This document shows, one piece after another, positions 1 to 8,111 of a DNA stretch of 64,000 nucleotides. Below the pieces are notes generated by a model, which made no database searches, was not told the DNA's origin, and saw only the letters and a program-made list of their open reading frames with translations. Each line of letters opens with the position of its first letter. Position 1 is the stretch's first letter. The stretch covers positions 1-64,000 of the forward strand of contig DASUDX010000136.1 in the NCBI GenBank assembly GCA_036275365.1, written 5' to 3'. The DNA comes from DASUDX01 sp036275365 (lineage in GTDB: Bacteria > Pseudomonadota > Gammaproteobacteria > Nevskiales > Nevskiaceae). The translations under genes were made by a program, and so were the position numbers.

Positions 1-996
1 CGTCTGCTCGATGGCACCGAAAATGGTCTGACCGGCGGCATCCAGCATCTCGATCCGCACGCGGTCACCGCGGCGCAGGAAGGGCGTGCGCGGCTGGCCC
101 TCGCGCAGCGTCTCCACCGTGCGCAGCTCGGCGAGGCAGGAATAGCCGAGACCGCCCTCGGCGATCGGCCGGCCCGGGCCGCCATCGGCATCGCGGTTGC
201 TCACCGTGCCGCTGCCGATGATGGTGCCGGCAGCCAGCGGGCGGGTGCGCGCGGCATGGGCGACCAGACGGCCGAAGTCGAAGGTCATGTCGGTGCCGGC
301 ATCCGGGCGCCCGAGTGGGCGGCCGTTGAGGAAGGAGCACAGCGGCCGGTGCACACGCGCCTCGCGCCAGGCCTCGCCGAGTTCATCCGGGGTCACCGCC
401 ACCGGCGAGAAGGCACTGCTGGGCTTGGACTGGAAGAAGCCAAAGCCCTTGGCCAGCTCGCCCGGAATCAGCTGCCGCAGGCTGACATCGTTGACCAGCA
501 TCAGCAGGCGGATGTGGGCGCGGGCCGGCCCGGCCTCGCAGCCCTGCGGTACATCGCCGGTGATCACCGCCACCTCGGCCTCCAGATCGCAGCCCCAGGC
601 CTCGTCGGCCAGCGGGATCGGCTCGCAGGGTGCGAGGAAGCTGTCCGAGCCGCCCTGGTACATCAGCGGATCGGTCCAGAACTCGGGGGGGAGGGTGGCG
701 CCGCGCGCCTTGCGCACCAGCTCCACATGGTTGACATAGGCCGAGCCATCCGCCCACTGATAGGCGCGCGGCAGCGGCGACAGGCACTGCTCCGGATCAA
801 AGGCGAGCGTACCGGCGATGGCGCCGTCCTCCAGCCGCGCGCTCAGCGCCTGCAGCTCGGGCAGCAGCTCGTCCCAGTCGTCGAGCGCCGCCTGCAGGGT
901 GCGCACATGCGGGGCGAAGGCGGCGCGGGACAGATCGCGCGAGACGATCATCAGCCGGCCGTCGCGGGAGCCGTCACGCAGGGTGGCGAGTTTCAT
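1..996 (-). CDS. Fumarylacetoacetate hydrolase family protein (partial at left edge)
   Basis: This reads as a fumarylacetoacetase-family hydrolase, which in tyrosine breakdown cleaves fumarylacetoacetate to fumarate and acetoacetate in the cytoplasm. The 332 visible residues start MKLATLRDGSRDG, a typical start for this family, and contain the acidic metal-binding stretch CDLEAEVAVITGD and the later GTIIGSGTVSNRD segment. The C-terminus lies beyond the left edge. The ATG at 996 has no Shine-Dalgarno; a hairpin and T-run sit directly against it. The gene is the last visible member of a minus-strand cluster with phhA, hpd and hmgA, which supports a tyrosine-pathway role. A maleylacetoacetate isomerase could lie just beyond the window. 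Confidence 0.85.
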   Translation of the reverse strand, partial: MKLATLRDGSRDGRLMIVSRDLSRAAFAPHVRTLQAALDDWDELLPELQALSARLEDGAIAGTLAFDPEQCLSPLPRAYQWADGSAYVNHVELVRKARGATLPPEFWTDPLMYQGGSDSFLAPCEPIPLADEAWGCDLEAEVAVITGDVPQGCEAGPARAHIRLLMLVNDVSLRQLIPGELAKGFGFFQSKPSSAFSPVAVTPDELGEAWREARVHRPLCSFLNGRPLGRPDAGTDMTFDFGRLVAHAARTRPLAAGTIIGSGTVSNRDADGGPGRPIAEGGLGYSCLAELRTVETLREGQPRTPFLRRGDRVRIEMLDAAGQTIFGAIEQT

Positions 997-1027
997 GAAA
1001 AAGGCGCCGTCGGTAAGGACGGCGCCT
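997..1027 (-). terminator. Intrinsic-terminator-like hairpin abutting the fumarylacetoacetase start codon
   Basis: On the minus strand a perfect 10-bp stem (AGGCGCCGTC pairing with GACGGCGCCT, 6-base loop at 1012-1017) is followed by five T residues and then, one base later, by the ATG of the fumarylacetoacetase gene. It has the form of a rho-independent terminator for the upstream secreted-protein gene, but it leaves no room for a ribosome-binding site. It may be an attenuator or translational control hairpin. Confidence 0.6.
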
Positions 1028-1055
1028 AGGGTAGCAACCCGCTGCCGGCCCGGCT

Positions 1056-2339
1056 TTACGGGCGGCTGCTGCCCAGCGGACGGTGGGTGTACCAGTTGGG
1101 ACGAATCTGCGGCGTCACCGATTCGATCGGGATCGACGGATCGGTGTTGAAGCGGAACTCCTCGATCACGTAGTAGCGATCCGCACTCAGGCGCACCAGC
1201 TTCAGGGCACGGCGGTTGAAGATGAAGCAGCCTTCATCCACGCCCGGCTCGCAGCCCTGGAACGGACCGCCCGTGCGGTCGATCACCAGCCGGCCGTCAC
1301 TGTCGATGAACCAGTCGTGCAGCGGGGCCGGTTCGCCGTTGAACACCACCTCTCCCTCGCCGCCCTCGCGGAGCACGAAGTAGAAGCCGGTGTCCGGGTC
1401 CGGGTTGGCATCGGGATAGTCGCTGCCGACATTCACCGAGTGGAACTCGGCCGGCGCATCACTGCGGCGGAACGGCCGCGGCGCGGCGAGGATTTCCTGG
1501 CCGGTGATCACGCCCTTCTCGACCTGCCCCGGTACCGTGACCAGACCGTTGACGTAGTACTCGCGCGGGCTCAGCAGCGAGGTGGTGCGCAGATAGCTCA
1601 CCGCCGTGCCGTCAGCAAAGGTGATCTCGAGTGCGCCGGTGCTGCCCACCGTCCAGGTCAGCGACTGCCCGCTGCCCTCCACCGTGCCGGTGCCGCCCTC
1701 GAAGAAGGTCACCAGGGCGGTCTGCGAGCCCCCTGTGATCGGGACCGGCAGCTGGAACTGGCGGGCCGCGATCTGATCGGCGCGATAGGCCACGCGGCTG
1801 CGCTCGAAGCTCAGCGTGGTCGGCTGCGGATCGCCGGTCGCCTCATCAGTGGGGATGTAGCAGGCCTCACGCGAGCTGGTCTGGGTGCGGCCAACGCTGG
1901 CGAGCGTGCCGTTGATCTTCAGCGAGTCGGGACCGGTCGCGGCGCTCAGCACGAAGCGGCGGATGGAGTTGCGCACCAGCACTTCGATCTGGCGGTTGCC
2001 GCACTCCGGCGCCACGTTGAAGGAGGTGAAGCGCGTGCTCAGCGGCGTGTTCAGCGTCACCTGGATCTTGCCCTGGCGATACAGCCACTGCATGGGCCGC
2101 CCTTCGGTCGCCGTCCCGGTCGAGGTCTGGGACAGATCCTGGAAATAGAACCCGCTGCCATCCTCGTTGAGGACGAAGCGGTGGGTGCTGCTGGTGATCG
2201 GCGTCACCAGATTGGCGGTGATGGTGCCCCGGGCCTGCAGGCGGGTGATCCGCGGTTCTTCGGTCTGTGCGTACGCCGCAGACAGCGGGCTGAGCAGGGC
2301 GCCCAGCAGCAGGTAAGCAAAGCGGTGATGCCTGTTCAT
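1056..2339 (-). CDS. Secreted protein of unknown function in the tyrosine-catabolic cluster
   Basis: I do not recognise this family. The 427-residue product begins with a clear Sec signal peptide (basic start, hydrophobic run, AYAQ cleavage site near residue 25). The mature part is a beta-rich, Thr/Ser/Gly-rich protein without membrane segments, with a few scattered cysteines including a pair near residue 348-353 (GCEPGVDEGC). Two similar stretches, GSGFYFQDL and DTGFYFVLR, suggest an internal duplication. The ATG at 2339 follows a purine-rich GGGGGAGAG. It lies between hmgA (75-base gap) and the fumarylacetoacetase gene on the same strand, so it may be co-transcribed, but no enzymatic motif ties it to tyrosine breakdown. 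Confidence 0.75.
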   Translation of the reverse strand: MNRHHRFAYLLLGALLSPLSAAYAQTEEPRITRLQARGTITANLVTPITSSTHRFVLNEDGSGFYFQDLSQTSTGTATEGRPMQWLYRQGKIQVTLNTPLSTRFTSFNVAPECGNRQIEVLVRNSIRRFVLSAATGPDSLKINGTLASVGRTQTSSREACYIPTDEATGDPQPTTLSFERSRVAYRADQIAARQFQLPVPITGGSQTALVTFFEGGTGTVEGSGQSLTWTVGSTGALEITFADGTAVSYLRTTSLLSPREYYVNGLVTVPGQVEKGVITGQEILAAPRPFRRSDAPAEFHSVNVGSDYPDANPDPDTGFYFVLREGGEGEVVFNGEPAPLHDWFIDSDGRLVIDRTGGPFQGCEPGVDEGCFIFNRRALKLVRLSADRYYVIEEFRFNTDPSIPIESVTPQIRPNWYTHRPLGSSRP

Positions 2340-2414
2340 CTCTCCCCCTCTGAAACGACAACGCCCGCACCATAGCGAGCGATGAGCGACCCTAGGCGGC
2401 TGCCCCCCGCTTCG

Positions 2415-3551
2415 TCAACCCGCCGGGGTCTGCCAGGAACGGTGGTAATCCTCGCGCTCGACGCTGCTGGCCGCCTCGCCGATCTCCAGGGCCTCGCGCG
2501 CGTCGATCATCACCGCGTACTCGTCGGTGGCCGGCTTGGGCTGCACCAGCATCTTGGACAGGGCCTTGGGATGCGGGCCGTGGGTGAAGCCGCAGGGGTG
2601 CAGGGTGATCATCCCGGCGTGGATGCCGTCGCGCGAGAAGAAGTCCCCCGCGTGATAGAACAGCACCTCGTCGTAATCGTCGTTGTTGTGGAAGAACGGC
2701 ACCTTGAGCGCACCCGGATCGGTCTCGAAGGGACGCGGGGCGAAGGTGCAGACGACGAAGCCCTTGGCCACGAAGGTGGTGTGGGCGCTCGGCGGCAGGT
2801 GGTAGCGCGCCGAGACCAGCGGGCGGATGTCCTTCACATTGATCCGCACCGGGTGCAGATTGCCGTGCCAGCCGAGGGCATCCAGCGGGTTGTAGGGGTA
2901 GGTCACGGTGCTGATCGCCTGGCGGCGCTTGATCCGCACCCGCCACTCGCCGGGCCGCGCGGCCTGCAGCTGGAAGGCCTCGTCGAGCCGCGGCAGATCG
3001 AGCATGGCCGGATCGAAGATGGCGTGTTCGCCGAGCAGCCCCTTGTCTGGCAGCTGGTAGCTGGAGCCGGTGGCCTCGCACAGCAGCAGGGTGACCGGGG
3101 CTGCGCATTCCAGCCGCCACATCACGCCGCGCGGCAGCACCACATAGTCGCCGGCGCTCAGGCTCAGGTGGCCGTAATCGCAGAACAGCTCGGCGGCGCC
3201 CTCGTGGAGGAACAGCAGCTCATCGCCGTCGCTGTTGCGCACCAGATGGTCCATGGAGGTCGGGCAGATCCAGAACCGCAGGCGCAGGCTGGCGTTGTAG
3301 AGCAGCTCGCGGGCATCCCAGGGTGAGAGTCCCGCGGCGGGCAGGCGCGTGCAGTCGAAGGCACGCGGACGCAGCGGACCCTCCCAGTGGCTCCAGCCGG
3401 TGGGCGGGCGCGGGTGGATCATGTGGCTGGCCGGGCCGAAGAATCCCTCCTTGCCCAGCTCGCGCTCGAAGGTGCCCTCGGGCAGATCGGCATGCGCCTG
3501 ACGGCTGGCCAGCCCCTCGACATGGGGGCGGTGGATCCACTTGCGGCTCAT
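2415..3551 (-). CDS. hmgA: Homogentisate 1,2-dioxygenase
   Basis: This is a 378-residue cupin-fold dioxygenase that opens the aromatic ring of homogentisate to maleylacetoacetate using Fe(II). Family features include the region FHNNDDYDEVLFYHAG, followed by HPCGFTHGPHP, which carries the conserved metal-binding histidines near the C-terminus. It is somewhat shorter than the roughly 430-residue Pseudomonas/human form, as in the shorter bacterial homogentisate dioxygenase branch, so a related gentisate-like cupin activity is not excluded. It is preceded 40 bases upstream by the GGDEF gene and sits with hpd, phhA and a fumarylacetoacetase gene, giving a near-complete pathway from phenylalanine. 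Confidence 0.88.
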   Translation of the reverse strand: MSRKWIHRPHVEGLASRQAHADLPEGTFERELGKEGFFGPASHMIHPRPPTGWSHWEGPLRPRAFDCTRLPAAGLSPWDARELLYNASLRLRFWICPTSMDHLVRNSDGDELLFLHEGAAELFCDYGHLSLSAGDYVVLPRGVMWRLECAAPVTLLLCEATGSSYQLPDKGLLGEHAIFDPAMLDLPRLDEAFQLQAARPGEWRVRIKRRQAISTVTYPYNPLDALGWHGNLHPVRINVKDIRPLVSARYHLPPSAHTTFVAKGFVVCTFAPRPFETDPGALKVPFFHNNDDYDEVLFYHAGDFFSRDGIHAGMITLHPCGFTHGPHPKALSKMLVQPKPATDEYAVMIDAREALEIGEAASSVEREDYHRSWQTPAG

Positions 3552-3591
3552 CGGCAGCTCTCGGAGGGGAAGCGGGGGAGGCAGCCGCCGC

Positions 3592-4584
3592 TCAGGGCTG
3601 GCGCTGCGCCTTGCGGGTCTTCTTCACTTCATACATCGCCGCATCGGCGCGGCCGAGCAGACGCTCGGGCTCGGTCTCGCCCGGCTCGGAGACGATCAGA
3701 CCGATGCTGGCGCCGCCGTAGTCGAGCACCAGACCGCCGCAGGTATAGCGGCCGACGATCTGGCTCTGCAGGCGCTGGTCGAGCGTCTCCGGATCGGTGC
3801 TCTCGGTGACCACCACGAACTCATCGCCGCCGTAGCGCGCGACCAGATCACCGCGCCGCACATGGCCCGCCAGCCGCCCGGCGATCTGCTTGAGGAACTC
3901 GTCGCCGGCCTTGTGACCGAGCCGGTCGTTGATGCTCTTGAAGCCGTCCAGATCGATGAAGGCGACATGCAGCTGGCGGCCGTCGCGCGCCGCCCGCGCC
4001 AGCATGCGCCGCAGCTCGGTCAGCAGGGCGCGGCGGTTGGCCACCCCGGTGAGCGGATCGATGAAGGCATGCGAGGACAGCTCGCGGTTGCTGCGGCGCA
4101 GATCGTCCAGTGCCCGCTCGCGCTCCACCTGCAGGGCGATCAGCTCGGCAAACATCGACAGCACTTTGACGGTGGCCGGGGAGACCGCCACGCTGCTGCC
4201 GCTGGCCGCGCAGAGGGTGCCGTAGAGGTCCCCCTCGGCGGTGCGCACGGGCTGGCTCAGATAGGTCTTGATGCCCAGCGCCCGCGCCGCCTCGCTATCG
4301 CCCCAGCACTCGGCCACGTTGTCGGTGTAGGGGCGGCCTTCGTCGAGGGCGCGCTTGCACAGGGTGTCGTGCCAGGGCACGGTCAACCCCTCGGGAATAT
4401 TGAGATCCTGCGTATTCCGCGAGTACAGGATGTGCTGCTCGCCACGCCCTTCATCGATCGTGGTGAGGTAGGTGGATTCCATCCCGGTCACGGTCTGCAG
4501 CAGGCTCAGCAGCGGCCGGGTGAGGCTCTGCAGGTCCTTGGCGCCGGAGACGGAAGCGGCGAGTTGATCGAGCAGGGGTTCCAT
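3592..4584 (-). CDS. GAF-GGDEF diguanylate cyclase
   Basis: The 330-residue protein has an N-terminal GAF-like sensor domain (about residues 15-150), a short coiled linker (about 150-170) and a C-terminal GGDEF domain (about 172-325). The catalytic motif is intact (RYGGDEF at 250-256), and an RxxD product-inhibition site (RRGD, 243-246) sits five residues before it. It should therefore make cyclic-di-GMP from two GTP. There is no signal peptide or membrane segment, so it is cytoplasmic and would sense a soluble ligand or redox state. It is embedded between hpd (42-base gap) and hmgA (40-base gap) on the same strand. A hairpin in the upstream gap may reduce read-through. Confidence 0.9.
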   Translation of the reverse strand: MEPLLDQLAASVSGAKDLQSLTRPLLSLLQTVTGMESTYLTTIDEGRGEQHILYSRNTQDLNIPEGLTVPWHDTLCKRALDEGRPYTDNVAECWGDSEAARALGIKTYLSQPVRTAEGDLYGTLCAASGSSVAVSPATVKVLSMFAELIALQVERERALDDLRRSNRELSSHAFIDPLTGVANRRALLTELRRMLARAARDGRQLHVAFIDLDGFKSINDRLGHKAGDEFLKQIAGRLAGHVRRGDLVARYGGDEFVVVTESTDPETLDQRLQSQIVGRYTCGGLVLDYGGASIGLIVSEPGETEPERLLGRADAAMYEVKKTRKAQRQP

Positions 4585-4604
4585 GGGGTGACGATACTCC
4601 GAAA

Positions 4605-4623
4605 CGGGGGCGCCCAGCCCCCG
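4605..4623 (-). terminator. Hairpin between hpd and the GGDEF gene
   Basis: A perfect 7-bp stem (CGGGGGC with GCCCCCG, 5-base loop) lies just after the hpd stop codon and is followed on the minus strand by a short TTT. It is a weak intrinsic-terminator candidate that could lower expression of the downstream cyclase and hmgA relative to hpd. Confidence 0.4.
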
Positions 4624-4626
4624 CGT

Positions 4627-5718
4627 TCAGGCAGCCTCGGGTTTGAGCACGCCGCGCTTGATCTGGTCGTCCTCGATGGACTCGAACAGCGCCTTGAAGT
4701 TGCCTTCGCCGAAGCCCTGGTTGCCCTTGCGCTGGATGATCTCGAAGAAGATCGGCCCGATCACGGTGCTGGTGAAGATCTGCAGCAGGATGCCCTCCAC
4801 CGGCGCCCCGTCGATCAGGATCTTCAGCTCGCGCAGGCGGGCCAGCGGCTCGCCGTGGTTGGGTACCCGGGCTTCCACCTTGTCGTAATAGGTGTCGAGC
4901 GTGTCCATGAACACCACGCCACGGGCGCGCAGCTGCTCCACGGTGGCGTAGATGTCCTCGGTGGCCAGGGCGATGTGCTGGATGCCCTCGCCGCGGTAGT
5001 CGCGGATGAATTCGGCGATCTGGCTCTTGTCGTCGGCGCTTTCGTTGATCGGGATGCGGATGCGGCCGCAGGGGCTGGTCATGGCCCGCGAGAACAGGCC
5101 GGTCTGCTTGCCCTCGATGTCGAAGTAGCGGATCTGCTTGAAGTTGGCGATCTTCTCGTAGAAGCCCGCCCAGCGATCCATGTTGCCGCGCTCGACATTG
5201 TGGGTGAGATGGTCGATCTCCTTGAGGCCGACGCCGCGCGGGCGGGGATCCACACCTTCGAAGAAGCGGAAATCGACGTCATAGATCGAGCGATCGCCGT
5301 AGCGGTCGGTGAAGTAGAGCACCGAGTTGCCGATGCCATAGACCGCCGGCAGGCGCAGCTCCATCAGCCCGGTGCGCGGTTCGAAGGGCACGGCGCCCTG
5401 CATCACCGCGTACTCGTAGGCGCGCACCGCATCACGCACCCGCCAGCCCATCGCACAGGCCGACGGCCCATGGGCGCGGGCGAACTGCTCGAAGTGCGAG
5501 TACGGCGTGGTGTTGACCAGGAAGTTGATCTCGCCCTGGCGATAGAGGGTGACCTCCTTGCTGCGATGCCGGGCGATGGCGGTGAATCCCATCATCTCGA
5601 ACAGGCGGTGCAGCTGGGCCACGCCCTCGCGGCTGGGGGCGGTGAACTCGACGAACTCGAAGCCGTCGGTGCCCATCGGGTTGCTGCTGCTGCGCCCGTT
5701 GCTGGTCTGGATGTCCAT
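4627..5718 (-). CDS. hpd: 4-hydroxyphenylpyruvate dioxygenase
   Basis: This Fe(II) enzyme converts 4-hydroxyphenylpyruvate to homogentisate. The 363-residue length fits the family. The three metal ligands are visible in their usual contexts: His in KEIDHLTHNV, His in GIQHIALATEDI and Glu in IFFEIIQRKGNQGFG, and the C-terminal NFKALFESIE helix is present. I chose the ATG at 5718 (MDIQTSNG) rather than an upstream in-frame start because it falls just after the phhA stop, leaving a 22-base gap consistent with co-transcription. It supplies the substrate for the downstream homogentisate dioxygenase. Confidence 0.95.
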   Translation of the reverse strand: MDIQTSNGRSSSNPMGTDGFEFVEFTAPSREGVAQLHRLFEMMGFTAIARHRSKEVTLYRQGEINFLVNTTPYSHFEQFARAHGPSACAMGWRVRDAVRAYEYAVMQGAVPFEPRTGLMELRLPAVYGIGNSVLYFTDRYGDRSIYDVDFRFFEGVDPRPRGVGLKEIDHLTHNVERGNMDRWAGFYEKIANFKQIRYFDIEGKQTGLFSRAMTSPCGRIRIPINESADDKSQIAEFIRDYRGEGIQHIALATEDIYATVEQLRARGVVFMDTLDTYYDKVEARVPNHGEPLARLRELKILIDGAPVEGILLQIFTSTVIGPIFFEIIQRKGNQGFGEGNFKALFESIEDDQIKRGVLKPEAA

Positions 5719-5740
5719 GATGATCTCGTTATCGTTGTGG

Positions 5741-6544
5741 TCAGGCGCCCGCGGCTTCCGCACGCGGGGCATAAAGCGGGGCGAACAGCCCCAGCCGCTT
5801 GGCCTGCTGGATCTCGGCCATCAGGTCGGTACGGGTCAGCGCCTGCAGCTCGCTCAGATCCTCGAGGGCGTAGTAGAGCGGCTGCATGATGTCGATGCGG
5901 TATGGCGTGCGCAGGGCGTCCTGCAGGGCGAAGCGGCGCACCTGCGGGGTGGCGCTCATCGCGTAGGCGGTCTCGCCAATCGAAGAGAGGATGCCGCCGC
6001 CGTAGATCTTCCGTGGCGTACCTGGCGTCTGCAGAAGCCCGAACTCCACCGTGAACCAGTACATGCGGGCGAGGAACACGCGGTCTTCCTTGCTCGCCGC
6101 CAGCCCGAGGCGGCCGTAGTGGGCGGTGAAGTCGGCGAACCAGGGATTGGTGAGCAGCGGGGTGTGGCCGAAGATCTCGTGGAAGATGTCCGGCTCCTGC
6201 AGGTAGTCCAGCTCCTCGCGGGTGCGCACGAAGGTGGCCGCCGGGAAGCGACGGTTGGCCAGCAGCTCGAAGAACTGCGAGAACGGGATCAGCGCCGGCA
6301 CCGGCGCCACCTCCCAGCCGGTCTCGCGGCGCAGCACCCGTGACACCTCCTCCAGCTGCGGCACCCGGTCGGTGGGCAGGCGCAGCAGATCCAGCCCGGC
6401 GAGGAACTCCGGACAGGCGTGGGGGGCGATGGCACGCGCCTGGCGGGCGTAGAGCTCCGCCCAGATCGCGTGTTCATCCTCGCTGTAATGCACGACGCCG
6501 TGGGCGTCTGCCTGGCGTGCGGTGTACTTGCTGGCCTTGGCCAT
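5741..6544 (-). CDS. phhA: Phenylalanine 4-monooxygenase
   Basis: This pterin-dependent, iron-containing hydroxylase turns phenylalanine into tyrosine. At 267 residues it matches bacterial PhhA, which lacks the animal regulatory domain. The iron-binding facial triad is visible as HEIFGH plus the Glu of YWFTVEFGL, and the PDIFHE and GGGILSS segments are typical. It is the first gene of the catabolic run phhA-hpd-GGDEF-hmgA. Its leader contains a 12-bp perfect palindrome that could be an operator. The pterin cofactor pathway enzyme FolE is encoded later in the window, although not linked. Confidence 0.95.
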   Translation of the reverse strand: MAKASKYTARQADAHGVVHYSEDEHAIWAELYARQARAIAPHACPEFLAGLDLLRLPTDRVPQLEEVSRVLRRETGWEVAPVPALIPFSQFFELLANRRFPAATFVRTREELDYLQEPDIFHEIFGHTPLLTNPWFADFTAHYGRLGLAASKEDRVFLARMYWFTVEFGLLQTPGTPRKIYGGGILSSIGETAYAMSATPQVRRFALQDALRTPYRIDIMQPLYYALEDLSELQALTRTDLMAEIQQAKRLGLFAPLYAPRAEAAGA

Positions 6545-6574
6545 CGTCTGCCCCGGGGTGGTGGGGTGGCAGCC

Positions 6575-6614
6575 GTTCCATGGAACCGGCCGCTCGGTGA
6601 GTGGCGGGATTATC
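6575..6614 (-). promoter_or_regulatory. Possible phhA promoter element and operator palindrome
   Basis: Upstream of phhA, on the minus strand, there is a -10-like GATAAT at 6614-6609 with no good -35 partner. About 25 bases downstream lies a perfect 12-bp palindrome GTTCCATGGAAC (6575-6586). A dyad just after a promoter start is a common repressor arrangement. It does not resemble the TyrR/PhhR TGTAAA-N6-TTTACA box. The assignment is inference from position and symmetry only. Confidence 0.3.
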
Positions 6615-8061
6615 CGCCCGGGCCCGGTCCACCGGCAGCGCGGGGATTCACCCAGTCAGGGGGTTGAATCCCAGCCGGGGTGGAGAGCGATTGCCGCAGC
6701 ACCGAGGCCAGCCGCGCTGCGTGCTGGCGCAGTTCGGGCACGGCCGTGGCCTCCCAGTCGCGTGCCCGCAGGAACGGACCGATGTAGTACAGCGCGGGCT
6801 GCGGCTGGCCATCGCGCCGCAGCAGTCGGTACTGTCCATCCACCTCGAGGCCGAGGCCGAGCGCATCGGCCCGCACCTCGCCCGCCTCGCGCAGGCTGCG
6901 CAGCAGCGGCTCGCCCAGACTGCGGGTGTCGGCCTCGGGTCCGGTGCAGTTGATCACCGCGCCGACCGTCAGCTGGCGGGTCGAGCCATCACGCAGGCGG
7001 AGGGTGGCGTGAATGCCGTCCAGCCGATCCTCCGCCGCCAGCAGACGGCCGGCCATCCGCTGCAGGCCGCCGCTGGCCTGTTCCTGCGCCAGCGCCGCGC
7101 CCAGCTCCGGCGCGCAGCGGTGGCGGTGCACTTCCCAGTAGGGCCGCAGATGGCGCAGAAACCGCGCCCGTTCGGCCTCGGGCAGCGCCTGCCAGAGCGC
7201 CGGCGTGTCCACCCGCAAGGCCCCGATCACATCGCGCCAGTCCACGCCCTCCGCGGCGGCGCTCTCGACCTCGGCGCGGAAGGCGCGCAGCCAGTGGCGG
7301 ATGCGGGGGGTCGCGAGCAGACGCCCCGCCAGCTGCGAGCGGTACTGCGGCGGCTGATCCTGGTCGCGGTGGGCCAGCGGCATCAGCCCGCGGCGGGAGA
7401 GGGCATAGAGCGGCGCCTGCACGCCGCGCTCGCGCAGATCCAGCATCACGTCCAGCATGGTCAGACCGGTGCCGATCATCAGCACCGGCTCATCGCGGCG
7501 CACGCCCCACAGCGCATCGGGGCGCCACGGATCGCGCACATAGCGCGGGCTGCTCAGCAGCTCGCGGCCCGGAAGCGGCAGGGGCGGGTCACGCGGCGCG
7601 AAATGCCCGAGCGCCAGCACCACCGCATCGGCCGCCAGACTCTCGCCGCTGGTCAGCCGCACCTGCAGTCCGCCGCTGCTGCCGCGCTGGATGCGGCGGG
7701 CCTCGCCCACCATGGCGCGGAAGCTCGACCCCGAGGGCGGCCGCCGGGCGGCCTCCACCAGCAGGTGCTCGATGTAGTCGCCGAACAGCTGGCGCGGCAG
7801 AAAGCTGTGCGCCCCGGCATCCGGCAGGCGCCGCTGGGCGAAGCGCAGGAAGCCCTGGTCATCCCCCGGCAGCACCCCCATGCGGCCGGCCGGCACATTG
7901 AGCACATGGCGCTCGGTGCGAGTGCCATAGGCCACCCCTCGTGCCATCAGCCCCGAGCGGTTGAGCAGGATCACCCGCAGCGGCGGTCCCGCGGCGTTGA
8001 GCAGGTGGATCGCCGTCAGGGCGCCGCAGAAGCCGGCGCCGATGATCACCACGGTTTTCAT
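6610..8061 (-). CDS. FAD/NAD(P)-binding protein (HpyO-like oxidoreductase family)
   Basis: The 483-residue protein starts with a textbook dinucleotide-binding fold (VVIIGAGFCGALTAIHLL) and continues with GVAYGTRTERHVLNVPAGRMG, the signature of the FAD-NAD(P)-binding family that includes HpyO-like proteins and some amine or siderophore hydroxylase relatives. A second nucleotide-binding segment (VLMIGTGLTMLDVML) is present near the middle, and VINCTGPEAD near the C-terminus. It is probably cytoplasmic and the substrate is unknown. It lies on the same strand upstream of phhA with a 65-base gap, so co-regulation with aromatic catabolism is possible but unproven. Confidence 0.8.
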   Translation of the reverse strand: MKTVVIIGAGFCGALTAIHLLNAAGPPLRVILLNRSGLMARGVAYGTRTERHVLNVPAGRMGVLPGDDQGFLRFAQRRLPDAGAHSFLPRQLFGDYIEHLLVEAARRPPSGSSFRAMVGEARRIQRGSSGGLQVRLTSGESLAADAVVLALGHFAPRDPPLPLPGRELLSSPRYVRDPWRPDALWGVRRDEPVLMIGTGLTMLDVMLDLRERGVQAPLYALSRRGLMPLAHRDQDQPPQYRSQLAGRLLATPRIRHWLRAFRAEVESAAAEGVDWRDVIGALRVDTPALWQALPEAERARFLRHLRPYWEVHRHRCAPELGAALAQEQASGGLQRMAGRLLAAEDRLDGIHATLRLRDGSTRQLTVGAVINCTGPEADTRSLGEPLLRSLREAGEVRADALGLGLEVDGQYRLLRRDGQPQPALYYIGPFLRARDWEATAVPELRQHAARLASVLRQSLSTPAGIQPPDWVNPRAAGGPGPGG

Positions 8062-8111
8062 GGGGGCGGGGCGGGAGGACCGGCGCGGAGTGTGACCGCG
8101 CCGGATCTCAC

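Noticed and set aside
3541..5889. A plus-strand open frame of 782 codons opposite the GGDEF, hpd and part of phhA genes
   Set aside because: Three genuine enzymes with intact motifs occupy the minus strand; the plus frame has no motif.
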